This document shows, piece after piece, positions 8,074 through 15,485 of a DNA stretch of 19,918 nucleotides (positions are counted from its first letter, which is position 1; every line of letters begins with the position of its first letter). The notes under the pieces are model-generated. The model worked only from the letters and a program-made list of their open reading frames with translations. It had not been told where the DNA came from and made no database searches. The stretch is from JBBAFM01 sp041655415. GTDB taxonomy: Bacteria; Bacillota; Clostridia; Peptostreptococcales; JAAYPU01. Location: NCBI GenBank assembly GCA_964429195.1, contig CAYSBC010000036.1, positions 1 to 19,918 of the forward strand, read 5' to 3'. The translations under genes were made by a program, and so were the position numbers.

Positions 8074-9379
8074 ATCTCTTTGCAAAGAATGGAGCAAAAT
8101 TGTTATCGAAAGAGATTTTTATGTCAGAGAAGGACGTGTCAATCAGGTAATAGGGCTAACAGTTCAGGTAGAAGGAATTCAAGCTTTTGTAGGAGAGGTT
8201 TGTGAGATTTATATTAACAAAAAAGAAAAGGTACTATCGGAAGTAGTAGGATTTACAGGAGACAAGGTTCTGGTAATGCCTTTTGGGGAGCTCAGTGGTA
8301 TTTCTCCCGGATCCAGAGTTATTCCTACAGGCAAAAGTATGCGAATAAAAGTGGGAGAAAAGCTTTTAGGCAAGGTGCTAAACGGGTTGGGGCAATCCTT
8401 TGATGGTGAAGATATCGACTTGATTGAAGAGGTTGATCTCTATCGAAATCCACCGAATCCTTTAACTCGAAAAAGAATAGATACCATTATAACCACAGGA
8501 ATAAGGGCTATTGACGGGCTAATAACAGTTGGAGCAGGTCAACGGATGGGGGTATTTGCTGGAAGTGGTGTAGGAAAAAGCACCCTCATAGGAAAGATAT
8601 GCAAGAATTCCTCAGCAGATATCAATGTCATTGCTCTTATAGGCGAGAGAAATCGAGAACTTCAAAATGTAATCGATGATGATTTAGGTGAAGAGGGTTT
8701 AAAAAAGTCTGTGGTGGTATGTGCTACATCTGACCAGCCTGCCCTAGTTAGGATAAAAGGAGCCTACACAGGAACAGCTATAGCTGAGTATTTTCGAGAC
8801 AAAGGCTATAATGTCATGCTCATAATGGACTCTGTAACAAGATTTGCTATGGCCCAAAGAGAAATAGGACTAGCCATAGGGGAACCACCAACAACGAAGG
8901 GTTATACGCCTTCAGTTTTCGCACTATTACCTAAACTTTTTGAACGCTCAGGAACATCAGACAAAGGTTCGATTACAGGATTTTACACTGTACTTGTGGA
9001 TGGAGATGATTTTAATGAACCTATATCGGATGCTGCCAGAGGCATACTTGATGGTCACATTATTTTATCCAGGGATTTAGCAACAAAAAATCATTTTCCG
9101 GCCATCGATGTGGGGGAGAGTATTAGCAGATTGATGAGTCAGATAGCAAGTGATAAGCATAAGGAGTTAGCATCACTCATGAGGGAGATAATGGCGACCT
9201 ACAAAGAAGCAGAGGATCTCATTAATGTTGGTGCTTATGTCAAGGGGTCCAATCAAAAGCTGGATAATGCTATTTACTTTTATCCTCAAATAATTTCTTT
9301 TCTAAGGCAAGGAAGCAAAGAAACCAGTTCATTAGAAGAAACATTAAGGAGCATGCAAAGTGTTCTTACAAATCAATAA
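8063..9379 (+). CDS. fliI: flagellum-specific ATPase FliI
   Basis: FliI is the hexameric ATPase of flagellar type III export, related to the F1 beta subunit. The 438-residue protein has the Walker A motif GSGVGKST at 167-174, the Walker B aspartate at 256 (NVMLIMDSVTRFAMAQRE), and the export-ATPase signature IGEPPTTKGYTPSVF followed by LPKLFERSG. Length matches the family. The start overlaps the end of fliH by 11 bases, consistent with coupled translation of the regulator and the enzyme. Confidence 0.97.
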   Translation: MNYKSLCKEWSKIVIERDFYVREGRVNQVIGLTVQVEGIQAFVGEVCEIYINKKEKVLSEVVGFTGDKVLVMPFGELSGISPGSRVIPTGKSMRIKVGEKLLGKVLNGLGQSFDGEDIDLIEEVDLYRNPPNPLTRKRIDTIITTGIRAIDGLITVGAGQRMGVFAGSGVGKSTLIGKICKNSSADINVIALIGERNRELQNVIDDDLGEEGLKKSVVVCATSDQPALVRIKGAYTGTAIAEYFRDKGYNVMLIMDSVTRFAMAQREIGLAIGEPPTTKGYTPSVFALLPKLFERSGTSDKGSITGFYTVLVDGDDFNEPISDAARGILDGHIILSRDLATKNHFPAIDVGESISRLMSQIASDKHKELASLMREIMATYKEAEDLINVGAYVKGSNQKLDNAIYFYPQIISFLRQGSKETSSLEETLRSMQSVLTNQ

Positions 9380-9396
9380 ATCAGGGGGGTTAAAAC

Positions 9397-9834
9397 ATGA
9401 AATTTGAGTATTCTCTCAACGGTGTCCTGAATTATAGAAAGACAGTAGAGGACTTAAAAAAACATGAGTTAAATCATGCAAAGAAAGAAGTGAAACTGCA
9501 AGAAGATAAATTAAGAGAAATGAAGTCAGAATACAGTAATTTATTAGAAGAAATAATCAGCAAGGGATCTTTTGATGTACTGGAACAAAAACAATATTAT
9601 AGATACTTAGAAAATGTAAAGGAAAAATTAGAGATGCAAAGGGGGAGGGTAGAATCATGTAATCAATTATGTGACAGTGTAAGAGCTTCCGTCATTGATG
9701 CCCAAAAAGACAGAAAAATCATGGAAAAGTTAGAACAGAAAGAATGGAAAAAGTTTTTGTTAGAAATGAAAAGGGAGGAGGATAAAGAATTTAACGAAAT
9801 GGCAGGAATACTTTTTTATAGAAAGGAGGTGTGA
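9397..9834 (+). CDS. fliJ: flagellar export protein FliJ
   Basis: FliJ is a small coiled-coil protein that sits in the centre of the FliI ring and contacts FlhA during export. This 145-residue product is almost entirely helical and charged, with the family opening FEYSLNGVLNYRKTVED and a long antiparallel coiled-coil pattern. There is no membrane segment. Recognition rests on the N-terminal motif, the size and the position directly after fliI. GGGGGG lies upstream of the ATG. Confidence 0.9.
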   Translation: MKFEYSLNGVLNYRKTVEDLKKHELNHAKKEVKLQEDKLREMKSEYSNLLEEIISKGSFDVLEQKQYYRYLENVKEKLEMQRGRVESCNQLCDSVRASVIDAQKDRKIMEKLEQKEWKKFLLEMKREEDKEFNEMAGILFYRKEV

Positions 9835-9836
9835 GA

Positions 9837-10991
9837 ATGACAGCTCTAAGAGGTATTCAAGGGTGTAGCCTTTATGGTAGCAATAAACCCCAACAGATTA
9901 TAGGTGAAAATGAAGAAACAACAGAGGATTGCTTGGACTTTGATCTTTTGCTAAATCAATTGATCATGAATCAATTGGTTAACCTGGACAAGGCGGAAAG
10001 GTTAGATCTTGCTGGATTTGATGGAGTCACATCAGAGATTGAACCGATAAAAACCTTATGCTGTAAAACAGATGAAAGATTGGCCAAATATGCAAAGGAT
10101 ATAGAAAACAACGAAATTTTCAAGCAGCAGGGGTCGAGTAAAGAAATAATACCCCAAGGAAACCCTGATAGCAAAGAAGAGAATCCCTTAAAAATGGACG
10201 ACAAGAATGCCTTTATGATGAGGGCGCCCATAGATTCCATATTAAAATCTCTAGTTCCAAACGAACTGCATGTTCAGGAAGAAACCTTACCAATTATGAA
10301 TCCTTCCGAACCAAAAGAAGTTTCATCGGTTATAGACACTTTAGGACAGGAAGATACCCTGGAAACTATGAATTTAGAAAAGGTTGAGCCGGAAGAACAT
10401 AAGCTTCATAGGCACGCAGAAAAAATGTCCTTCAAGGATTCGGGTGAGTCAGAAAATAATACGGAAGCAGATGACGGCAAAATAGATAGACACATGGACA
10501 AACCGATTTCTATGAAACCAAATGAATTCGAATATCCTAAGATGATATTACCAAATTCATCGAGCAGCTCCATTAGGAACCTGGATGAAATCTATATGGT
10601 CCTTTATAAAGGAATTGGACAAGGAAAGGATAAAGAAAAAACGACTCTTACAATCAAGCTTCATCCTGAGGAGTTAGGCCATTTGAAAATCCAGCTTGAA
10701 GTAAAAGAAGGAATAATTAAAGGAAACATCATGGTTGATAATGAAACCGCTAAAAATGCTTTACAAAGTCACTTGCCTGATATGAAGGAGCAATTGAGAA
10801 ATCAAGGGTTATCGATTGAAAACCTGGATGTAAGCTTAGAACAACAATTTTCTAAGAATTTTAGCGAATCAGCTGAGGAGAGAAACCGATATTTTACAAA
10901 GCATTTTGAACATTCAAGAAAAGAAATAAGCCATGTCTTATATGAAATGCAACATGTGGGAAGCAGTCAAAGATTAAATATATTAGCCTAG
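9837..10991 (+). CDS. fliK: flagellar hook-length control protein FliK
   Basis: FliK measures hook length and switches export specificity by acting on the FlhB C-terminal domain. The first 250 or so residues are low-complexity, acidic and poorly conserved, as expected of the ruler part. The C-terminal domain (about 270-345) has the diagnostic core LTIKLHPEELGHLKIQLEVK, then GIIKGNIMVDNETAKNALQS and LRNQGLSIENLDVSLE. The frame is open from GTG 9831, but that codon abuts the GGAGGT ribosome binding site, so ATG 9837 with 7-base spacing is chosen, giving 384 residues. The gene starts two bases after the fliJ stop. Confidence 0.93.
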   Translation: MTALRGIQGCSLYGSNKPQQIIGENEETTEDCLDFDLLLNQLIMNQLVNLDKAERLDLAGFDGVTSEIEPIKTLCCKTDERLAKYAKDIENNEIFKQQGSSKEIIPQGNPDSKEENPLKMDDKNAFMMRAPIDSILKSLVPNELHVQEETLPIMNPSEPKEVSSVIDTLGQEDTLETMNLEKVEPEEHKLHRHAEKMSFKDSGESENNTEADDGKIDRHMDKPISMKPNEFEYPKMILPNSSSSSIRNLDEIYMVLYKGIGQGKDKEKTTLTIKLHPEELGHLKIQLEVKEGIIKGNIMVDNETAKNALQSHLPDMKEQLRNQGLSIENLDVSLEQQFSKNFSESAEERNRYFTKHFEHSRKEISHVLYEMQHVGSSQRLNILA

Positions 10992-10999
10992 GAGGATTT

Positions 11000-11434
11000 A
11001 TGGAAGCAATAGGATCAACATCAAGTACAAATGATTATTCTTCAAACAAAGCTGCATTAAAACCTTCACAAAATCAATTAGGGTCCAACGCCTTTTTTAA
11101 GATTTTAGCAGCACAGCTACAATATCAAGATCCTTTAAAAGGAGCTGATAATACAGAGTACATAGCTCAAATGGCTCAGTTTTCTACATTAGAAGAATTG
11201 CAAAATTTAAACAATTCTTTTCAACAAATGATGCTAAGACAGGATTTAACGATAGCAGGTCAAATGATTGGAAATTCTGCAGCAGTTTATTCTGAAGGTG
11301 AATTAATTCAAGGGATTGTAGAAGGTTATATCGTAGCTGATAGCGGGATACTTATCGCAATCGATGGCAAGGAATATCCTTTAGAAAGGATCGTAGCCTT
11401 AAAAAAATCTGAAGAAGCTGATGAAGGGGAGTAG
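11000..11434 (+). CDS. flgD: hook assembly scaffold protein FlgD
   Basis: FlgD is the temporary cap that directs assembly of hook subunits. The N-terminal region carries the FlgD signature FFKILAAQLQYQDPLKGADN, then TEYIAQMAQFSTLEELQNLN. At 144 residues it is the short Firmicutes form, similar to the roughly 140-residue Bacillus protein, and lacks the full C-terminal Ig/tudor-like pair seen in proteobacteria. AGGAGG lies 6 bases before the ATG. It follows fliK by 8 bases and belongs with the hook genes downstream. Confidence 0.95.
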   Translation: MEAIGSTSSTNDYSSNKAALKPSQNQLGSNAFFKILAAQLQYQDPLKGADNTEYIAQMAQFSTLEELQNLNNSFQQMMLRQDLTIAGQMIGNSAAVYSEGELIQGIVEGYIVADSGILIAIDGKEYPLERIVALKKSEEADEGE

Positions 11435-11440
11435 TATTTT

Positions 11441-11836
11441 ATGACATATCGTATCCATTCTGGCTATTTAATGCCATACGAGCCCATAGAACATTCACCC
11501 AAGGAAAATAAAACAACAACAGAGAAGAAAGTAGCTTTTAAGGAAATATTAGAACAGACGACGAAGAAGGATAGTAAAGCAGTTAAGATTTCAAATCATG
11601 CACAGCAAAGGCTGCAACAAAGAAATATTGTTCTGGAGCAAGGCGACTTGGATAAATTACAAAAAGCTATGGAAAACGCAGGGAAAAAGGGTGCTCGTGA
11701 AGCGGTGTTATTTTACAAAGACACAGTATTTTTAACAAGCATACGCAATAATACCATTATTACTGCTCTAAACTCCAAGGAAAGAGGAGAAAATATTTTT
11801 ACGAATATTGATAGTGCAGTGGTAGTGGGAGAATGA
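11441..11836 (+). CDS. flagellar operon protein, TIGR02530 (flg_new) type
   Basis: This 131-residue protein belongs to a conserved but poorly understood family found between flgD and flgE in many Firmicutes. The recognisable core is KISNHAQQRLQQRNIVLEQG, then KLQKAMENAGKKGAREAVLF, a short strand pair (FLTSIRNNTIITALN) and the closing IFTNIDSAVVV. The first 50 residues are charged and probably disordered. There is no signal peptide or membrane segment, so it may be cytoplasmic or exported by the flagellar system. Its biochemical function is not known to me; location between hook-cap and hook genes suggests a role in hook assembly or its regulation. Confidence 0.85.
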   Translation: MTYRIHSGYLMPYEPIEHSPKENKTTTEKKVAFKEILEQTTKKDSKAVKISNHAQQRLQQRNIVLEQGDLDKLQKAMENAGKKGAREAVLFYKDTVFLTSIRNNTIITALNSKERGENIFTNIDSAVVVGE

Positions 11837-11842
11837 AATCAT

Positions 11843-11895
11843 AGGCCGGACCTCCTTGAGGAAGCCTAAAAGGCTGTAGATTGAGTGAAACAGCC
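11843..11895 (+). other. stem-loop region in the flgE leader with alternative pairings
   Basis: Three complementary segments share bases. AGGC (11843-11846) can pair with GCCT (11864-11867), enclosing CCTC-CTT-GAGG (11851-11861). AGCCT (11863-11867) can pair with AGGCT (11871-11875) across three A. GGCTGT (11872-11877) can pair with ACAGCC (11890-11895) across a 12-base loop. The second pairing excludes the other two. No T-run follows, so it is not an ordinary terminator. No function is assigned. Confidence 0.45.
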
Positions 11896-11910
11896 ACAAA
11901 TAATTATAAT
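11881..11910 (+). promoter_or_regulatory. candidate internal sigma-A promoter before flgE
   Basis: TTGAGT (11881-11886) and a perfect TATAAT (11905-11910) are separated by 18 bases. Initiation would be near 11917, leaving about 22 bases of leader that include an AAGGGGGA ribosome binding site. An inverted repeat (GGCTGT, 12 bases, ACAGCC) brackets the -35 element. Extra transcription of the hook gene would fit the need for about a hundred or more FlgE copies per flagellum. The region is AT-rich and the match is by eye only. Confidence 0.5.
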
Positions 11911-11938
11911 AGAATGTTAGGATAAGGGGGATTTTAAA

Positions 11939-12793
11939 ATGTTACGATCTTTATATGCAGGTGTAAGTGGAATGAAGAGTAATCAGACCAAGATGGACGT
12001 CATAGGAAACAATATTTCTAATGTCAATACAACAGGTTTTAAAACAGGAAGAGTAAGCTTTAAGGATTTATTCAGTCAAACCATATCCAGTGCACAAGGT
12101 TCTACAAGCAGCACCGGAGGAATCAATGCTATGCAAGTTGGTCTGGGTGTATCCTTAGCAACAATCGGCAATATTATGACCGGTGGATCCATACAATCCA
12201 CTGGAAGGGATTTAGATGTCGCCATTGAAGGACAAGGATTTTTAGTGGTATCCCCAGATAGTGGATCCACAATCCTCTATACCCGTGACGGTACCCTTAA
12301 TACAGACAGGCAAGGCAATCTTGTGACAGCTTCAGGGATGAAGGTGCAAGGATTTTTGCCTTCTACCGTATCCCAGGATCCCACAGATATAAGCAATACA
12401 ATCAGAGGAAACTTGCTTGTACCACAAACTATCGGGTCTCATAAGCTGGAAGAAGTATCGATTGATGGTAATGGCTATGTCAAAGGTATTTACAATGGTG
12501 AAATATACTACATAGGTAGAATTGCTCTAGCAAAATTCTCTAATCCGGAAGGACTTGAAAAGATGGGTAACAACACCTATGCGAAATCTTCAAACTCCGG
12601 AGAACCTAGTTATGGAAGTTCGGGAGTAGATGGCATGGGAAGAATTAGAACAGGATGTTTAGAAATGGCAAATGTTGATTTAGCTACGGAATTTACGGAG
12701 ATGATTATTACAAGCAGAGCTTACTCGGCGAATTCAAAAATTATTACGACCTCAGATGAAATGCTCCAAGAATTAATTGGATTAAAACGATAA
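11939..12793 (+). CDS. flgE: flagellar hook protein FlgE
   Basis: FlgE polymerises into the hook, the flexible joint between rod and filament. The N-terminus (MLRSLYAGVSGMKSNQTKMD, then VIGNNISNVNTTGFKTGRV) is the rod/hook signature, and the C-terminus (MANVDLATEFTEMIITSRAY, then SANSKIITTSDEMLQELI) is the paired D0/D1 helix. At 284 residues it is the short Firmicutes type, close to Bacillus FlgE (about 264), without the large surface domains of enteric hooks. FlgG would look similar, but the position after flgD and the family gene supports FlgE. It is preceded by a 102-base gap and followed by a 78-base gap, each with stem-loops, unlike its tightly packed neighbours. Confidence 0.92.
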   Translation: MLRSLYAGVSGMKSNQTKMDVIGNNISNVNTTGFKTGRVSFKDLFSQTISSAQGSTSSTGGINAMQVGLGVSLATIGNIMTGGSIQSTGRDLDVAIEGQGFLVVSPDSGSTILYTRDGTLNTDRQGNLVTASGMKVQGFLPSTVSQDPTDISNTIRGNLLVPQTIGSHKLEEVSIDGNGYVKGIYNGEIYYIGRIALAKFSNPEGLEKMGNNTYAKSSNSGEPSYGSSGVDGMGRIRTGCLEMANVDLATEFTEMIITSRAYSANSKIITTSDEMLQELIGLKR

Positions 12794-12800
12794 AAAAGGT

Positions 12801-12836
12801 GTCTCAGAGGATAGGAGCCATCCTGTCTTCTGAGAC
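12801..12836 (+). other. strong stem-loop between flgE and flbD
   Basis: Bases 12801-12816 pair with 12821-12836 in an uninterrupted 16-base-pair stem with two G-U pairs and a 4-base loop (GCCA). On the + strand it is followed by CAAATTAAAG, not by T residues, so it is not a standard terminator in the direction of the operon. On the - strand it is followed by a T-run (complement of A 12792-12797), which would make it a terminator for antisense transcription. It might also act as a 3'-end stabiliser or processing site for the hook message. Confidence 0.7.
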
Positions 12837-12871
12837 TCAAATTAAAGAGGTGCAAAAAGGGGGATAAGGAC

Positions 12872-13075
12872 ATGATTAAATTGACATCATTGCAGGGGGA
12901 AGAATTTTATATCAATCCTGATTTAATAGAAAAAGTACAAAATAGCCATGACACTATCATCACTTTAGTCCATGGTAAGCGTATACGTGTAAGAGAAGAG
13001 GGAAAGGATATTCGCCTAAAATTTATGGACTATAAAAAAATGATACATGGGGATATGGAGGTGGAGGAAAAATGA
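12872..13075 (+). CDS. flbD: FlbD/SwrD family flagellar protein
   Basis: This 67-residue protein shows the FlbD family pattern: MIKLTSLQGEEFYINPDLIE at the start, a central strand VHGKRIRVREEG and a C-terminal helix. The Bacillus subtilis member SwrD (YlzI), encoded after flgE, increases motor power and is needed for swarming; a stator-related role is therefore likely here, where the gene immediately precedes motA. It is unrelated to the Caulobacter regulator also named FlbD. AAGGGGGATAAGG precedes the ATG. Its stop codon overlaps the motA start by four bases (ATGA). Confidence 0.92.
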   Translation: MIKLTSLQGEEFYINPDLIEKVQNSHDTIITLVHGKRIRVREEGKDIRLKFMDYKKMIHGDMEVEEK

Positions 13076-13902
13076 AAAGATTGAATCCAATCCCCATGGT
13101 AGCATTGACTGCATCCTTTGCTTTAATGGCGGTATCTGTCAGTATGGGTGTTAATACTCCTGGAGGCGCAATGATATTTGTTGACCCAGCATCCTTTGTC
13201 ATTACTGTATTAGGTTCATTTTGCTCATTAGTGACATCCTTCCCATTTGCTATATTATTGAAAACTCCAAGAATTATTAAAAGTGCATTTTCAGAACCAA
13301 TTCAGTCAAGAAAGGAAATAGTGGATATTTTTTCGGGGCTTTCTAGAAAGGCCAGGACAGAGGGGTTGCTGGCTTTAGAAGAGGAGGTTCAAAATTTAGA
13401 GGATGAATTTCTAGTACGTGGCATGCAGATGGTAATAGATGGTGTAGAACCGGAAAACATTCGGGAAATTCTTGAATTTGAAGTCTATTCCCTTGAAAAG
13501 AGACATAGCTACGGACATGCGATTTTTGCAAAATGGGCAGAATTTGCTCCAGCATTTGGCATGATTGGAACATTGATAGGGTTAATCTTAATGTTAACAG
13601 ATTTAACAAATGCTGATGGTATCGGTGTTGGCATGGCTACTGCCCTTATCACCACATTATATGGTTCCTTATTTGCAAACATAATTTTTCTCCCCATTGG
13701 CAATCAATTACAGGTAAGGACAGAGGAGGAAGTTTTTACAATGGAAATGATTATAGAAGGAGTTTTATCCATTCAATCAGGGATTAATCCAAGAATTGTA
13801 GAAGAAAAGCTTCTAACCTATGTGTTACCGGAAGATAGATTTGTTGAAGAATATAAAAAGGGTGATATATATGGCCAGAAAACAGTCAGCAAAAAAGTCT
13901 GA
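13072..13902 (+). CDS. motA: flagellar motor stator protein MotA
   Basis: MotA, with MotB, forms the ion channel that drives rotation. The 276-residue protein has two N-terminal membrane helices, a cytoplasmic loop with charged patches for FliG contact (YSLEKRHSYGHAIFAKWAE), and two further helices. Helix 3 carries the conserved APAFGMIGTLIGL segment with the essential proline and helix 4 the FANIIFLPIGNQL segment. GGTGGAGG precedes the ATG, which overlaps the flbD stop. The C-terminus overlaps the motB start by 32 bases. Whether protons or sodium are used cannot be decided from this sequence by eye. Confidence 0.95.
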   Translation: MKRLNPIPMVALTASFALMAVSVSMGVNTPGGAMIFVDPASFVITVLGSFCSLVTSFPFAILLKTPRIIKSAFSEPIQSRKEIVDIFSGLSRKARTEGLLALEEEVQNLEDEFLVRGMQMVIDGVEPENIREILEFEVYSLEKRHSYGHAIFAKWAEFAPAFGMIGTLIGLILMLTDLTNADGIGVGMATALITTLYGSLFANIIFLPIGNQLQVRTEEEVFTMEMIIEGVLSIQSGINPRIVEEKLLTYVLPEDRFVEEYKKGDIYGQKTVSKKV

Positions 13903-14605
13903 AGGAGGAGGAGCTCCTGGATGGATGACGACCTATGCAGATCTCATGAGTTTATTATTAACATTCTTTATACTACTTTATTCCTTCTCAAGCTTAGATG
14001 CTGAGAAATTTCAGAGTATAGCTATTGCATTGCAATCTGCCTTATTAGGAAATTCTAGTCCGGAGCTATTTGATAACCCTCCTCAGTCTGATAATCCGAT
14101 TGATTTACCGGTGCCATCTCCTGATGCTTCAGAAATAGAAGGGGAAATACAGGAGATTTATGGTCAGCTCAAGTCTTTTATAGAAGAACAAGATCTGGAT
14201 GCAGAGTTATCGATAAGGCTTGACAGAAGGGGTGTCGTCATCGATATTCAGGAAAGCGTTCTTTTTGATTTAGGGAGTGCTGAAATAAAGTCTGAGAGCA
14301 AGAAAATTTTAGATAAACTTTATTTTATCTTTGAAAAGATAGATAAGGACATTGCTATTGAGGGTCACACAGATAATTTACCCATAAATACTCAGGTATT
14401 TCCAACAAATTGGGAATTGTCAGCTTTGCGAGCTATCCATGTGCTACGCTATTTTGTAGAATTTCACGGGGCTGACCCCCAAAAAATAAGTGCAATCGGT
14501 TATGGAGAATATAGGCCTATAGTATCCAATGAGACAAGCCAAGGGAGATCAAAGAATAGAAGGGTCAATATATTGTTATTGGTAAACAATGAAGAAAGTG
14601 TCTAA
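13871..14605 (+). CDS. motB: flagellar motor stator protein MotB
   Basis: MotB anchors the stator to peptidoglycan and supplies the ion-binding aspartate. The 244-residue protein has one membrane helix with the motif WMTTYADLMSLLLTFFILLY, in which Asp24 is the conserved ion site. An OmpA-like C-terminal domain follows, with FDLGSAEI, IEGHTDNLPI and NWELSALRAIHVLRYF and the closing GRSKNRRVNILLL. The frame is open from an ATG at 13820 inside motA; ATG 13871 is chosen because the MARKQSAKKSEGG start is family-like. It overlaps motA by 32 bases, favouring coupled expression. Confidence 0.95.
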   Translation: MARKQSAKKSEGGGAPGWMTTYADLMSLLLTFFILLYSFSSLDAEKFQSIAIALQSALLGNSSPELFDNPPQSDNPIDLPVPSPDASEIEGEIQEIYGQLKSFIEEQDLDAELSIRLDRRGVVIDIQESVLFDLGSAEIKSESKKILDKLYFIFEKIDKDIAIEGHTDNLPINTQVFPTNWELSALRAIHVLRYFVEFHGADPQKISAIGYGEYRPIVSNETSQGRSKNRRVNILLLVNNEESV

Positions 14606-14624
14606 CTTTAAGGGGGAAAGAGTC

Positions 14625-15095
14625 ATGGGACATGAAAATGGAAGTGAGAAAAACGGAAAAAAATATAAGCTTATCGCCATTATTCTTTTTCTAAGTCTCT
14701 TATTTGGTTTATTGTTTTTGGGTTTTTCTTACGCAACCAACAGTTTTATATTTAAACCGGAAGTCAAAAATAACCCTATGGATATAGAGATTCAAGAAAC
14801 AGTGGTAGAGCTGGGGGAGTTTATTGTCAATATAAAAAGCGAAAATAACAGTAAAAGATACTTGAAAACAGCGGTGGCTGTAGGATGTGTTGAAAAGAAG
14901 GATGCACAGCGTATAACAGAAAAAATGGTTCAGGTAAGGGATTTAGTGATTATAACCCTTAGAAGCAAATCCCTAGATCAACTCATGATTGGGCAAGAAG
15001 ATAAGGTGAAAAAAGAAATTTCTGATAACATCAATACTTTGTTTAAACCAAATCTTTCAATCAATGTTTATTTTACAGATTATATTATTCAATAA
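14625..15095 (+). CDS. fliL: flagellar basal body-associated protein FliL
   Basis: FliL is a single-pass membrane protein that associates with the stator and supports torque. The 156-residue product has a lysine-rich cytoplasmic N-terminus, one membrane helix at about residues 15-36, and a periplasmic domain with LGEFIVNIKSENNSKRYLKT, the FliL family core, and the closing INVYFTDYIIQ. An upstream in-frame ATG at 14589 exists inside motB, but ATG 14625 has AGGGGGAA 6-7 bases before it and is preferred. In Bacillus the next gene would be fliM; here fliO follows after 17 bases. Confidence 0.93.
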   Translation: MGHENGSEKNGKKYKLIAIILFLSLLFGLLFLGFSYATNSFIFKPEVKNNPMDIEIQETVVELGEFIVNIKSENNSKRYLKTAVAVGCVEKKDAQRITEKMVQVRDLVIITLRSKSLDQLMIGQEDKVKKEISDNINTLFKPNLSINVYFTDYIIQ

Positions 15096-15112
15096 TAGAA
15101 AGAGGGATTGCT

Positions 15113-15472
15113 TTGAGCACATATGAAATGATAGAACAAGGAGTCAGGGTAGTTGGCGCTTTATTGATTGTATTGTTTCTCATTTACGCTTCGCTGCGCT
15201 TTGGGAAAAAATACACCAAGATTATAGGAAAAAAAAGCTATATGCAGGTTTTGGATACTATTCCATTATACAACAAGTCCGCTATCTCAATAGTCAAGAT
15301 TGGAAAGAAGTACATGGTCATTGGGGTATCGGAAAACAGCACACAACTCATTGCTCAATTGTCAGATGATGAAATAGAGGAAATGAAAAAGGAAAATGCA
15401 TTGCAACAAAAGCAAACAGATATATTAAAGGGATTCATCAACTTGAAGAAGCTGAAGAGTAAAGCGGAATGA
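15113..15472 (+). CDS. fliO: flagellar export gate biogenesis protein FliO (FliZ-like)
   Basis: FliO helps assemble the FliP ring of the export gate. The 119-residue product has one membrane helix near the N-terminus (about residues 8-26) followed by the conserved cytoplasmic part: SYMQVLDTIPLYNKSAISIV, then KIGKKYMVIGVSE, as in the FliO/FliZ family of Firmicutes. The predicted start is TTG 15113, with AGAGGG 6 bases upstream; an ATG at 15128 is a weaker alternative. The stop overlaps the region just before fliP, where it normally stands. Confidence 0.9.
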   Translation: MSTYEMIEQGVRVVGALLIVLFLIYASLRFGKKYTKIIGKKSYMQVLDTIPLYNKSAISIVKIGKKYMVIGVSENSTQLIAQLSDDEIEEMKKENALQQKQTDILKGFINLKKLKSKAE

Positions 15473-15485
15473 TGTGGGGAGAAAA

